Below the pieces are notes generated by a model. The model was given only the letters and a program-made list of their open reading frames with translations, made no database searches and was not told the DNA's origin. From assembly GCF_016862435.1 (NCBI RefSeq), contig NZ_BOMY01000005.1, forward strand, positions 1 through 42,458: a stretch of DNA of 42,458 nucleotides, given 5' to 3'. A program made the translations under genes and the position numbers. Below are positions 1-7,340 of the stretch, one piece after another. This DNA comes from Paractinoplanes tereljensis (GTDB taxonomy: Bacteria > Actinomycetota > Actinomycetes > Mycobacteriales > Micromonosporaceae). The number at the start of each line of letters is the position of its first letter. Within the stretch, counting starts at the first letter, position 1.

Positions 1-395
1 CAGAGCGGGCCGGCGCGGGTTTCGCCGATCTTGTTGAGTTGGTGCGGGCGGTCGCCAGCGGGCCCGTTGTCGTCTCGCGCGGGGCGGCGGGGCTGCTAGC
101 GATCGCGGAGGACGAGGTCTGGGAGTGCGTTCCACCGGTTGCGCTCGACGGCAATCCGACCGGGGCGGGTGACGCCTGCGTTGCGGCGCTGGCCCGCGGG
201 CTGCGCGACCGCACCGCCTGGCCGGAGCTTCTCGCCGACGCCGTCGCCCTCTCGGCCGCGGCCGTCGCGACCCCGGAAGCCGGCGCCTTCAACCACGACG
301 TCTACCGCCAGACGTTCGCCACCGCCACCCCGCTCCCCCACCGCGTCGGCCCGGCCGAAATCTCAGGAGGCTCCCGTGCTCGCACCCACCGGTGA
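1..395 (+). CDS. PfkB-family sugar (phospho)kinase, 3' part only
   Basis: This is the C-terminal part of a ribokinase/PfkB-family kinase; the 5' end lies left of the window and the reading frame is open from base 3. The family signature PTGAGDACVAALA is complete, with the GAGD anion hole and catalytic Asp at about residue 60 of the visible part. PfkB enzymes transfer phosphate from ATP to a sugar or sugar phosphate. The stop lies 20 bases inside the following aldolase gene, so the two are translationally coupled. That suggests a kinase that makes a ketose bisphosphate (fructose-1-P or tagatose-6-P kinase type), which the aldolase then splits. Substrate cannot be decided from this fragment; a 2-keto-deoxygluconate or 5-dehydro-2-deoxygluconate kinase is also possible. 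Confidence 0.85.
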   Translation, partial: ERAGAGFADLVELVRAVASGPVVVSRGAAGLLAIAEDEVWECVPPVALDGNPTGAGDACVAALARGLRDRTAWPELLADAVALSAAAVATPEAGAFNHDVYRQTFATATPLPHRVGPAEISGGSRARTHR

Positions 396-1224
396 ACTCG
401 TTGCTGCCGCGCTGGCCGGCGGGGGTGCGGTTGGCGCCTTCAACGTCATCACCATCGAGCATGCCGAGGCCATCGTGGCGGGGGCCGAAGAGGCTCGGTT
501 GCCGGTGATTCTGCAGATCAGTGAGAACGCGGTGCGTTTTCATCATGGGCGGCTCGCGCCGATCGCGGCCGCCACCCGGGCCATCGCGGCCGCCTCGAGC
601 GTGTCGGTAGCCCTGCATCTGGACCACGTCGAGTCGGACGAGCTCCTCGCGCAGGCGGCCGCCAACGGGTTCGGGTCGGTCATGTACGACGCCTCTCGGC
701 TGGCCTACGCCGAGAACGTGGCCGCCACCTCGGCGGCGGTTCGGAACTGCCGGGCGCAAGGGCTCTGGGTGGAGAGTGAGCTCGGGGAGATCGGCGGGAA
801 AGGCGGTGCGCACGCGAAAGGGGCCCGCACCGACCCGGGTGAGGCCGCCGCGTTCGTCGCCGCTACCGGGGTGGACGCGCTGGCCGTGGCGGTCGGGTCG
901 TCGCACGCCATGGTCACCCGCAGCGCTCGCCTCGACCACGAGCTGATTGCCCGGCTGGCCGCTGTCGTGCCCGTTCCGCTGGTGTTGCACGGCTCCTCGG
1001 GGGTGCCCGACGACGAGCTGACCCGGGCCGTGCGCGGGGGGATGGCGAAGATCAACATTGGGACCGCCCTGAATACCGCGTTCACCGGGACGGTTCGGGC
1101 TACGCTCGGGGACGAGCCCGATCTCATCGATCCGCGTCGTTATCTGGCGTCCGCGCGAGTGGCGATGGCGGTGACCGTTTCGACCGCGTTACGGGTGCTC
1201 AAATCCGGCGTAATACCCGCGTAA
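376..1224 (+). CDS. class II ketose-bisphosphate aldolase (fructose/tagatose-bisphosphate type)
   Basis: Zinc-dependent aldolase cleaving a ketose bisphosphate into dihydroxyacetone phosphate and an aldehyde. The GTG start at 376 has an AGGAGG ribosome site at 365-370. It gives 282 aa, the usual size of the GatY/KbaY/Fba class. Residues 81-84 read HLDH: Asp83 matches the catalytic acid and His84 a zinc ligand. Further family motifs are ESELGEIGGKGG, GSSHAM (second His ligand), LVLHGSSGVP (third His ligand) and MAKINIGTALNTAF near the C-terminus. The usual GTxHG is here GSSHA, which may reflect a less common substrate. It overlaps the upstream PfkB kinase by 20 bases, so both belong to one sugar-phosphate catabolic operon. 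Whether the substrate is the fructose or tagatose ester cannot be told from sequence. Confidence 0.9.
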   Translation: MLAPTGELVAAALAGGGAVGAFNVITIEHAEAIVAGAEEARLPVILQISENAVRFHHGRLAPIAAATRAIAAASSVSVALHLDHVESDELLAQAAANGFGSVMYDASRLAYAENVAATSAAVRNCRAQGLWVESELGEIGGKGGAHAKGARTDPGEAAAFVAATGVDALAVAVGSSHAMVTRSARLDHELIARLAAVVPVPLVLHGSSGVPDDELTRAVRGGMAKINIGTALNTAFTGTVRATLGDEPDLIDPRRYLASARVAMAVTVSTALRVLKSGVIPA

Positions 1225-1225
1225 T

Positions 1226-1268
1226 CTCAGCATAGATCTACAGCCGCCTCACAGGTTGCTCCTAGAGT
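1226..1268 (+). promoter_or_regulatory. weak promoter/operator candidate before the GT39 gene
   Basis: The 66-base gap ahead of the GT39 gene has lower GC. It holds CTCAG at 1226 and CTCAC at 1248, 22 bp apart (two helical turns), and a -10-like TAGAGT at 1263-1268. No good -35 box lies at standard spacing, so a response-regulator-dependent promoter is a guess. Confidence 0.25.
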
Positions 1269-1290
1269 CCACGTAGCACCTCCGGCAAAA

Positions 1291-3378
1291 GTGGCAACCA
1301 TGACGTTGACCCTCGAACCACCTCCGGCCGTCGAGAGCGCGGAGCCGTCGCCCCGGCGGCGCTCTTGGCTCGGAGATCCCGCCTGGGCCCGGCCCGCGCT
1401 GTGGGTTCTGCTCGCCGGCACCGCCGTGCTCTACCTGTGGGACCTGTCCGCCTCCGGCTTCGCGAACGAGTTCTACGCGGCCTCCGCGCAGGCCGGCTCG
1501 CAGTCGTGGAAGGCGTGGCTGTTCGCCTCGCTGGACGCCGGCAACGCCATCACCGTCGACAAGCCGCCCGCCGCGATGTGGGTGATGGGCCTGTCGATGC
1601 GGATCTTCGGGGTGAACAGCTGGGCGCTGCTGGTGCCGGAAGCGCTGATGGGCGTGGCCAGCGTGGCGCTGCTCTACTCGGCGGTGCGCCGCTGGTTCGG
1701 GCCGGTGGCGGGGCTGCTGGCCGGGGCCACCCTCGCGCTCACGCCGGTCGCGGTGCTGATGTTCCGCTTCGACAACCCGGACGCACTGCTGGTGCTGCTG
1801 ATGGTCGGGGCCGCCTACGCCACCGTCCGGGCGGTCGAGACCGCGTCCTGGAAATGGCTGGCGCTGGTCGGCGTACTCCTCGGCTTCGGTTTTCTCACCA
1901 AGATGCTGCAGGCCTTCCTGGTGCTGCCCGGGTTCGCGCTGGTCTACCTGATCGCGGCGCCCACCAGCATCCTCAAGCGACTGCGGGACCTGCTGATCGG
2001 CGGTCTCGCGCTGATCGTCTCGGGCGGCTGGTTCGTGCTGCTGGTGTCGCTGTGGCCGGCCGACTCGCGGCCGTACATCGCCGGCTCCACCAACAACACG
2101 CTCTGGCAGCTGGCGATCGGCTACAACGGCCTCGGCCGGATCTTCGGCGGGGACGGCAACCGCGGTGGTGGCGGCGGTGGCGGTGGCGGTGGTGGCGGCA
2201 GCATGTTCGGCGGCTCGACCGGCATCACCCGGATGTTCGGCGACAGCTTCGGGATGGAGATCTCCTGGTTGCTGCCGGCCGCTTTGGTCGCGCTTGTCGC
2301 GCTTCTGATCGGTACGGCGAAAGCACCGCGCACCGACCGCACCCGGGCCGCGGCCGTGCTCTGGGGTGGCTGGACCGTGGTCACCGGGCTGACCTTCAGC
2401 TTCATGAGCGGGACCGTGCACCCGTACTACGCGATCGCGCTGGCTCCCGGCATCGCGGCCCTGGTCGCCATCGGTGCCCGGGTGCTGTGGGGATGGAAGG
2501 ACAACATCCTGGCCCGGGTCGGTCTGGCCGCGATGGTCGTGGTGACCGGGGTCTGGGACTTCGAGCTGCTCGGCCGGGTCTCGTGGGCACCGGCACTGCG
2601 GTGGATCGTGCTGGTCGCCGGGATCCTGGCCGGTGCGGCGCTGCTCATCCCGGGCAGGCTGCTGCGCCGGGGTGGGGTCGTGCTGGTGGCGGCCGTCGCG
2701 GTCGGCGCCACCGGGGCGGCGAGCGCGGCCTGGGGCGTCGGCACCGCGGGTGCCTCGCACACCGGATCGACGCCGACGTCCGGGCCGTCCGGGGTGTCGT
2801 CCGGCGGCGGCTTCGGGCGGGGCGGTGGCGGGTTCGGCGGCGGACGTACCGGCGGCGGATTCCCCGGCGGCGGCGAAATGCCCGGCGGCGGCACGCAGGG
2901 TGGCTTCCCCGGCGGCGGATTCCCCGGCGGCGAGCAGGGCGACGGCAACGGCACCGGCCAAGGGAGTGGGAACGGGCCGGGCAACGCGCCGAGCGGTGGC
3001 GGCCGGACCGGTGGCGGCTTCGGCGGCGGAGGCAGCGGGCAGGCCAACTCCGAGCTGGTCGCGCTGCTCAAGGCCACCGACAACCGCTGGGCGGCGGCCA
3101 CCAACGGCTCGATGCAGGCGGCCCCGCTGCAACTGACCAGCGGCAAGCCGGTCATGGCGATCGGCGGCTTCACCGGCAGCGACCCGTCCCCGACACTCGC
3201 CGAGTTCCAGGCCTACGTGAAGGCCGGCGACATCCACTACTACATCAGTGGTGGCGGCATGGGCGGTGGCGGCGGCCGGGGTGGCGGCAGCTCGTCGATC
3301 AGCCAGTGGGTCGAGGACAACTACACGGCCACGACCGTGGGCGGAAGCACCGTCTACGACCTGACCCAGGCGAAGTAA
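1291..3378 (+). CDS. GT39-family (PMT/ArnT-like) membrane glycosyltransferase with glycine-rich loops
   Basis: Polytopic glycosyltransferase of the protein-mannosyltransferase/ArnT superfamily, expected to transfer a sugar from a polyprenyl-phosphate donor to an extracytoplasmic acceptor. The 695-aa protein begins with GTG at 1291 (an ATG at 1300 is the alternative). It has a first membrane helix at about residues 28-46, the family motif NEFYAASAQAGSQSW in the first outer loop, and TVDKPPAAMWVMGL before the next helices. About ten further hydrophobic segments follow up to residue ~485. Twelve consecutive glycines lie at about 292-303 in an outer loop. A long Gly-rich linker (about 504-585) leads to a C-terminal extracytoplasmic domain of the YkcA/B type (about 586-695). 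The acceptor (protein, lipid or wall polymer) is unknown. It stands alone and ends at a strong hairpin shared with the convergent gene. Confidence 0.88.
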   Translation: MATMTLTLEPPPAVESAEPSPRRRSWLGDPAWARPALWVLLAGTAVLYLWDLSASGFANEFYAASAQAGSQSWKAWLFASLDAGNAITVDKPPAAMWVMGLSMRIFGVNSWALLVPEALMGVASVALLYSAVRRWFGPVAGLLAGATLALTPVAVLMFRFDNPDALLVLLMVGAAYATVRAVETASWKWLALVGVLLGFGFLTKMLQAFLVLPGFALVYLIAAPTSILKRLRDLLIGGLALIVSGGWFVLLVSLWPADSRPYIAGSTNNTLWQLAIGYNGLGRIFGGDGNRGGGGGGGGGGGGSMFGGSTGITRMFGDSFGMEISWLLPAALVALVALLIGTAKAPRTDRTRAAAVLWGGWTVVTGLTFSFMSGTVHPYYAIALAPGIAALVAIGARVLWGWKDNILARVGLAAMVVVTGVWDFELLGRVSWAPALRWIVLVAGILAGAALLIPGRLLRRGGVVLVAAVAVGATGAASAAWGVGTAGASHTGSTPTSGPSGVSSGGGFGRGGGGFGGGRTGGGFPGGGEMPGGGTQGGFPGGGFPGGEQGDGNGTGQGSGNGPGNAPSGGGRTGGGFGGGGSGQANSELVALLKATDNRWAAATNGSMQAAPLQLTSGKPVMAIGGFTGSDPSPTLAEFQAYVKAGDIHYYISGGGMGGGGGRGGGSSSISQWVEDNYTATTVGGSTVYDLTQAK
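2164..2199 (+). repeat. in-frame GGT/GGC tract encoding 12 glycines
   Basis: Thirty-six bases made only of GGT and GGC codons, inside the GT39 gene, in a predicted extracytoplasmic loop. Simple trinucleotide tracts of this kind can change length by slippage without breaking the frame. Confidence 0.8.
2800..3045 (+). repeat. glycine-rich low-complexity linker with FPGGG/FGGG repeats
   Basis: Degenerate GGC-rich repeats encode motifs such as GGGFPGGG and GGGFGGGG, joining the membrane core of the GT39 protein to its C-terminal outer domain. Likely a flexible spacer through the peptidoglycan. Confidence 0.75.
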
Positions 3379-3386
3379 CCCGCGCC

Positions 3387-3416
3387 GGCCGGATGACCTC
3401 CCGTGGTCATCCGGCC
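3387..3416. terminator. bidirectional hairpin terminator between convergent genes
   Basis: A perfect 12-bp inverted repeat, GGCCGGATGACC and its complement, with a 6-base loop (TCCCGT). It sits 8 bases after the GT39 stop, and its right arm overlaps the stop codon of the opposing small gene. There is no T-tract, as is common for actinobacterial terminators. It can serve both strands. Confidence 0.75.
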
Positions 3417-3907
3417 AGGCGCTGGACCTGGTCGAGGCGGCAGGTGAGCTTGTCGCCGACGGCGACCTTGGTGGAGGCGGCGGTCTCGCCGGTGGTGACG
3501 GTGTAGGTGCCGGACTTGGTGACCGTGGCACCGGCGTCGACGCCCTTGACGGTGGCCACGCCGGTCGCCACCGCGGTGCGGCTCGCGTCGGCCAGCGACC
3601 AGTGCAGGTAGTAGGTGACCTTCTCGGTGGCCGGGTTGGCCAGCGTGAAGCTCAGCTTCCAGGCCGTTCCGGCCGGGTGGCCGTAGGAACTGGCCTGCGC
3701 GCAGGAGAACGCCCGGGCCTCGCCGAACACCGTGACCGGGGCCTGGGTGCCGGCCGTCGCGGCGGGCTCGGTCGACCACGGGTGCGTGGTGACGACCACC
3801 GCCACGGCCGCGGCGGCACCCGAGATCGCGTACCTCTTGAGGTTGTTGGTCTTCCGGGCATGCCGGGGTTTGAAGCCCGGCGGGCGCGGCAGCGCGAGGT
3901 ACGTCAC
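3407..3907 (-). CDS. small membrane-anchored or secreted protein of unknown function
   Basis: A 166-aa protein not recognised as a named family. The N-terminus is basic and proline-containing (about 1-26), followed by one hydrophobic segment (about 27-42, ISGAAAAVAVVV). The rest is a Thr/Ala-rich outer domain that looks beta-sandwich-like. Two cysteines, in ARAFSCAQ and LTCRL, frame the domain and may form a disulphide. The GTG start at 3907 lacks a convincing ribosome site. It lies 36 bases after the M24 peptidase stop and probably shares its transcript. Its stop codon lies inside the terminator hairpin shared with the GT39 gene. Confidence 0.7.
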   Translation of the reverse strand: MTYLALPRPPGFKPRHARKTNNLKRYAISGAAAAVAVVVTTHPWSTEPAATAGTQAPVTVFGEARAFSCAQASSYGHPAGTAWKLSFTLANPATEKVTYYLHWSLADASRTAVATGVATVKGVDAGATVTKSGTYTVTTGETAASTKVAVGDKLTCRLDQVQRLAG

Positions 3908-3943
3908 GCACGTCCATCGGCAGCGCCCCGCCGCACTTCAGGA

Positions 3944-5059
3944 TTAGGACACGACGGCCAGGCCGTGGTCGGTGTTGTTGAGGCGGTGGCCGCCGGCCGT
4001 GGTCACCGTGACGATGTCCTCGATCCGGACGCCGAAGCGGCCGGGCAGGTAGATGCCCGGTTCGATGGAGAAGCACATGCCCGGGACCAGGGGCTGCTTC
4101 TCCCCCGCCACCATGTACGGCGGCTCGTGGGTGGTGACGCCGATGCCGTGGCCGGTGCGGTGGATGAAGTACTCCCCGTAGCCGGCGTCCCGGATCACCT
4201 GCCGGGCCACCCAGTCGATCTCCTCGCACGGCACGCCCGGTTTGACCGCCGCGAACGCGGCCTGCTGGGCCCGCCGGACGATCGCGTGCACCTCGCGGAC
4301 CTCGTCGTCCGGTTCGCCCACGGTGACCGTGCGGGTGGTGTCCGAGCCGTAGCCGTCGAGCAGGCCGCCGAAGTCGAGCACCACCGCGTCGCCGGGCCGG
4401 ATCTCCCGGTCGCCCGCCTCGTGGTGCGGGTTCGCGCCGTTCGGGCCGGAGCCGACCACGGTGAAGTCGACCTGTTCGTGACCGAACTTGCGCAGCAGGG
4501 CGGCCAGGTCGGCGGCCACCTCGGTCTCCCGGCGGCCGGCGAAGCGTACGCCCAGGATCTCGCCGTAGGCCGCATCGGCGGCCGCGCCCGCCGCGGTCAG
4601 CCGGGCCAGTTCGTGCTGGTCCTTGATCGCCCGCAGCATCGGCTGGCACACCGACAGCGCGTGGTAGCTGGTTCCGGGCAGCGCCTCCTGCAGGCCGATC
4701 AGGTGCATCGCCCAGGTGGAGTCGGAGATGCCGTAGCGGCCGCCGGGGCGCAGCAGCGGCGCGACCACGTGATAGGGGTCGGCGGCGTCGTACCAGTCGA
4801 GCAACTCCAGGGCCGGCGCGCCGGGCGCGGCGGCCGCGTCGGGTCGTTCCAGGGCCGGCACCACCAGGGTCGGCGGCCGGTCGGGGGTGAGCAGCAGCAG
4901 GGTGAGCCGCTCGGTCACCGCGGTCGGCTTGTAACCGGTGAGCCAGGCCAGGTCGGGCCCGATGCCGACCAGCACCCCGGCCAGCCCGGCGGTGGTCGCG
5001 GACTCGACCGCCCGCTGCATGCGATGGGCGTAGTCGTCGGCGGTGAACTGCGCAGTCAT
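3944..5059 (-). CDS. M24-family Xaa-Pro aminopeptidase/dipeptidase (pita-bread metalloenzyme)
   Basis: Cytoplasmic metallopeptidase that removes or cleaves N-terminal residues next to proline. It is 371 aa, normal for PepQ/YpdF-like enzymes. The N-terminal creatinase-like domain spans about 1-135 and the catalytic pita-bread domain 140-371. The dinuclear metal ligands appear in order: Asp in VVLDFGG, Asp in GSDTTRTVTVG, His in RTGHGIG, Glu in FSIEPGIYL and Glu in VRIEDIV. All are intact, so it should be active. The ATG at 5059 lacks a Shine-Dalgarno sequence and begins only 8 bases after a large hairpin, so translation may be leaderless or coupled. The upstream gene is YggT and the downstream one a small anchored protein. 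Confidence 0.92.
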   Translation of the reverse strand: MTAQFTADDYAHRMQRAVESATTAGLAGVLVGIGPDLAWLTGYKPTAVTERLTLLLLTPDRPPTLVVPALERPDAAAAPGAPALELLDWYDAADPYHVVAPLLRPGGRYGISDSTWAMHLIGLQEALPGTSYHALSVCQPMLRAIKDQHELARLTAAGAAADAAYGEILGVRFAGRRETEVAADLAALLRKFGHEQVDFTVVGSGPNGANPHHEAGDREIRPGDAVVLDFGGLLDGYGSDTTRTVTVGEPDDEVREVHAIVRRAQQAAFAAVKPGVPCEEIDWVARQVIRDAGYGEYFIHRTGHGIGVTTHEPPYMVAGEKQPLVPGMCFSIEPGIYLPGRFGVRIEDIVTVTTAGGHRLNNTDHGLAVVS

Positions 5060-5067
5060 ACATACAG

Positions 5068-5129
5068 AATCCGGGCCGGTGGCGCCTCGCGCATCCCCCT
5101 CGGGGGATGAGGCACCACCGGCCCGGATT
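5068..5129. terminator. large two-tier hairpin between yggT and the M24 gene
   Basis: A 15-bp perfect stem (5068-5082 with 5115-5129) encloses a further GCCTC/GAGGC pairing and a C5/G5 inner stem. Following the leftward YggT gene it looks like a factor-independent terminator, with the run TTCTGTATGT after it. Because the M24 start lies 8 bases beyond, it could instead act as an attenuator or an mRNA-stability element. Confidence 0.65.
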
Positions 5130-5139
5130 ATCGAAAAGG

Positions 5140-5409
5140 TCAGGCGATAAGCGAGCGGACCAGCACGATCGCGAAGAACACGATGATGAAGGCCAGGTCG
5201 ATCGACATGCCGCCGACCCGCAGCGGCGGGATGATCCGGCGGACCGGGGCGAGAATCGGTTCGGTGACCGCGGTCACGCCGGAGGTCAAACGGTGCCGGA
5301 ACGAGCCGGCCGTGGTCGGGCCGGCCAGCACGACGGACCAGTCGAGCACCGCGCGAACCACCAGGAGCAGTTGCAGCAACAGCAGTACCAGGCTGACGAG
5401 GGCGAGCAT
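5140..5409 (-). CDS. YggT-family integral membrane protein
   Basis: An 89-aa protein with two membrane helices, about residues 3-24 and 68-87. The conserved intracellular stretch carries the family signature in which EPILAPVRRIIPPLRVGGMSID precedes the second helix. YggT proteins sit near division genes in many actinomycetes and are linked to osmotic or K+ homeostasis and septum-related functions; the molecular role is unknown. ATG at 5409 has a strong CTGGAGGAAAG ribosome site. Unlike the usual actinobacterial place beside sepF and divIVA, here it stands by itself ahead of a hairpin and the M24 gene. Confidence 0.88.
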   Translation of the reverse strand: MLALVSLVLLLLQLLLVVRAVLDWSVVLAGPTTAGSFRHRLTSGVTAVTEPILAPVRRIIPPLRVGGMSIDLAFIIVFFAIVLVRSLIA

Positions 5410-5496
5410 CTTTCCTCCAGTTACCGAACGGGGTAGCTGCTATTACTGTGCGTCGGTTTTCTGTGAGGTGGCTGAGCAGCCCCTGTGCCGGGGTAA

Positions 5497-6756
5497 CTAC
5501 TTACAGCGCCATAGCACCGCCTGGATGACATCCTTCGCGTCGTCCGACTGACCCCCGATGGTCCGGCCGTCGTCGCTGATGCTGTTCGGGATGTTGGTGA
5601 GGTTGCCCGGCTTGTGGTCGGCCAGCATGGGCAGCTTCATGGTGGGACCGTCGACGGCCAGGATCGCGTACCCCGACTTGTTGATGCCGACCATCCAGCC
5701 CTGCGCGTTGACCGCGTCCGGCCGCATGTCGAACTGATCGACGACCTCGACCTCGCCGGTGCGCACGTTCCACCGGGTCGCCCACATGACCCCGGACACC
5801 CCGAGCCGCTCCTCCTCCGATTTCTCGTCGGCCACGCCGATCGCGATCCCGTTGCGAATCGAGAACACCCGGGCGCTCGCCGCCTTCTTGCCCTGGTAGG
5901 ACGGGAGCGGCAGGTCGTGGTGGGTGCCGTCGGGGAACCAGACGTACGGCGTCTTCAGGTCGAGGTCGCCGACCGTGGTGCCGTCCTCGTCGATGTCGGA
6001 GGCGGTGGACGACTTCGTCCCGGCCGGGACCGGGAGCTTGAACGGTTTCGCCGTGGCCGACGACCAGACCAGGGCACTCGACGCGGTGTCACCGGCCGGT
6101 GAGCCGGCGTCGACACCGACGATCGCGCCGGCGTCGTTGATCGCGGCCGCGTTGCCGGCTTTCACGCCGGGCAGTTGCACGACCTTGCCGTTCACGTACG
6201 CGAACGGCACCTGCTTGTCGTTGAGGTAGCTCCAGCCGATCGCGTCGCCGGACGAGTTGACGTCGGTCATCGACTCCTCCGAGTCGCCGGGGAGCATCAC
6301 CTTCTTGACCGAGCCGTCGTGCCAGATGACGGCCTGGTAGCCGCCGCCCTTGGGATAGGTGCGGCCGACGTAGTAGGACCCGGTGGGGTCGCCGCCGCCG
6401 ATCAGCGCCATCGGCTCGTGGTCGGGCGTCGGCAACTTCTCGATCGTGCAGCTCGTCGGGGCGGCCGCGACCGGAGCGGTCCACCCCGCCGTACCGGGAA
6501 TGGTGTAAGCGGGTTTGGGTTTGGCGCTTGCCGTTGGCTTCTTCGTCGCCACGACGTTCGGCGTCGGCGTGGTGCGGGCGTTGACGACCGCGACGCCGGC
6601 GACCGCGACCACGGTGAGCGCCGCGACCCCGGCGTAACCCACGGCCCGGCGCCGGTTGCGGCGGCGCCCGACCGTGATGGCCTGATCGATGTCGACGGTG
6701 GACGGGGCGGGCGGTTCGTCGGTGAGGGACCGCAGCAGATCGATTTCGCTAGGCAA
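5497..6756 (-). CDS. membrane-anchored HAF-repeat protein coupled to a SigE-type sigma factor
   Basis: A 419-aa protein with a short cytoplasmic N-terminus (1-36, containing LLRSLTDEPPAPSTV and the basic run GRRRNRRRA), one membrane helix (about 37-60) and a large outer domain. The outer domain holds HAF-type repeats, for example AAINDAGAIVG followed later by ALVW, and DIDEDGTTVG followed by YVWF; these probably form a beta-propeller. The TTG start at 6756 has a GAGGAG site 7 bases upstream and overlaps the sigma factor gene by 8 bases, so translation is coupled. The topology fits an anti-sigma or signal-sensing partner, but no zinc anti-sigma motif is visible; the regulatory role is inferred from coupling. 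Confidence 0.8.
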   Translation of the reverse strand: MPSEIDLLRSLTDEPPAPSTVDIDQAITVGRRRNRRRAVGYAGVAALTVVAVAGVAVVNARTTPTPNVVATKKPTASAKPKPAYTIPGTAGWTAPVAAAPTSCTIEKLPTPDHEPMALIGGGDPTGSYYVGRTYPKGGGYQAVIWHDGSVKKVMLPGDSEESMTDVNSSGDAIGWSYLNDKQVPFAYVNGKVVQLPGVKAGNAAAINDAGAIVGVDAGSPAGDTASSALVWSSATAKPFKLPVPAGTKSSTASDIDEDGTTVGDLDLKTPYVWFPDGTHHDLPLPSYQGKKAASARVFSIRNGIAIGVADEKSEEERLGVSGVMWATRWNVRTGEVEVVDQFDMRPDAVNAQGWMVGINKSGYAILAVDGPTMKLPMLADHKPGNLTNIPNSISDDGRTIGGQSDDAKDVIQAVLWRCK

Positions 6757-7267
6757 TTGTCGGCTCCTCTTTCAGGGCGGCCTCGGGCGCACCGAGCAGC
6801 CGCCGCAGGGTGGCCAGTCCGCGGGCGGTCTGGCTCTTGACCGTGCCGGCGGAGCAGCCGAGCGCGCCGGCCACCTCCTCAACCGGTAGGTCGTAGAAGA
6901 ACCGCAGCACCAGCACGGCCCGCTGCCGCCGGGGAACCTGCCCCAGCGCGGCGCGGACAACCTCTCGATCCTCGGCTCCGCCCTCCTCATAAGGGGGCGG
7001 TTCGGGCGTATCCCGGAACAGCCTTACCCGCGCCCACGCTCGGCGTTTCTCGTCCAGGAACGTGCGCACCAGCATGGTTCGCACGTACGCGTCGAGGTTG
7101 TCGGCGGTCTGCGCCCGCCGCCATTTCACGAACAGCGTGGTGATGGTCTGCTGAACCAGGTCGTCGGCACGATGGGGGTCGCCGGCCAGGACGTACGCGA
7201 GCCGCCGCAGCGCAGGAATCTTCGCCTTGACGTAATCCACGTAATCCTCGTCCGCACCAACCCGCAT
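6749..7267 (-). CDS. SigE-family RNA polymerase sigma-70 (ECF) factor
   Basis: An ECF sigma factor directing RNA polymerase to an alternative promoter set. Region 2 spans about residues 10-75 (ADDLVQQTITTLFVKW, helix 2.2-2.4). Region 4 spans about 110-160 (VPRRQRAVLVLRFFYDLPVEEVAGALG, then the helix-turn-helix GCSAGTVKSQTARGL). I chose ATG 7267 (172 aa) because GGAGG lies 9 bases upstream and the protein then begins just before DEDYVDYV, as family members do. A GTG at 7294 would add nine residues. The gene runs into the membrane-anchored HAF protein with an 8-base overlap. Confidence 0.9.
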   Translation of the reverse strand: MRVGADEDYVDYVKAKIPALRRLAYVLAGDPHRADDLVQQTITTLFVKWRRAQTADNLDAYVRTMLVRTFLDEKRRAWARVRLFRDTPEPPPYEEGGAEDREVVRAALGQVPRRQRAVLVLRFFYDLPVEEVAGALGCSAGTVKSQTARGLATLRRLLGAPEAALKEEPTIA

Positions 7268-7314
7268 CGCCCCAGCCCTCCGTAGCTCCGTCACCTCTTG
7301 GACGGGGACGGCCT

Positions 7315-7335
7315 CCCGGCCGGTTGTCAGCCGGG
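7315..7335 (-). terminator. possible weak terminator after the nitronate monooxygenase gene
   Basis: CCCGGC and GCCGGG pair across a 9-base loop, between the NMO stop (7341) and the sigma gene. The stem is only 6 bp and has no T-tract, so this is weak. Confidence 0.3.
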
Positions 7336-7340
7336 CCGAA

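Noticed and set aside
1249..3531. Long - strand open frame opposite the GT39 gene
   Set aside because: Histidine/arginine-rich shadow of a membrane protein with clear helices and family motifs.
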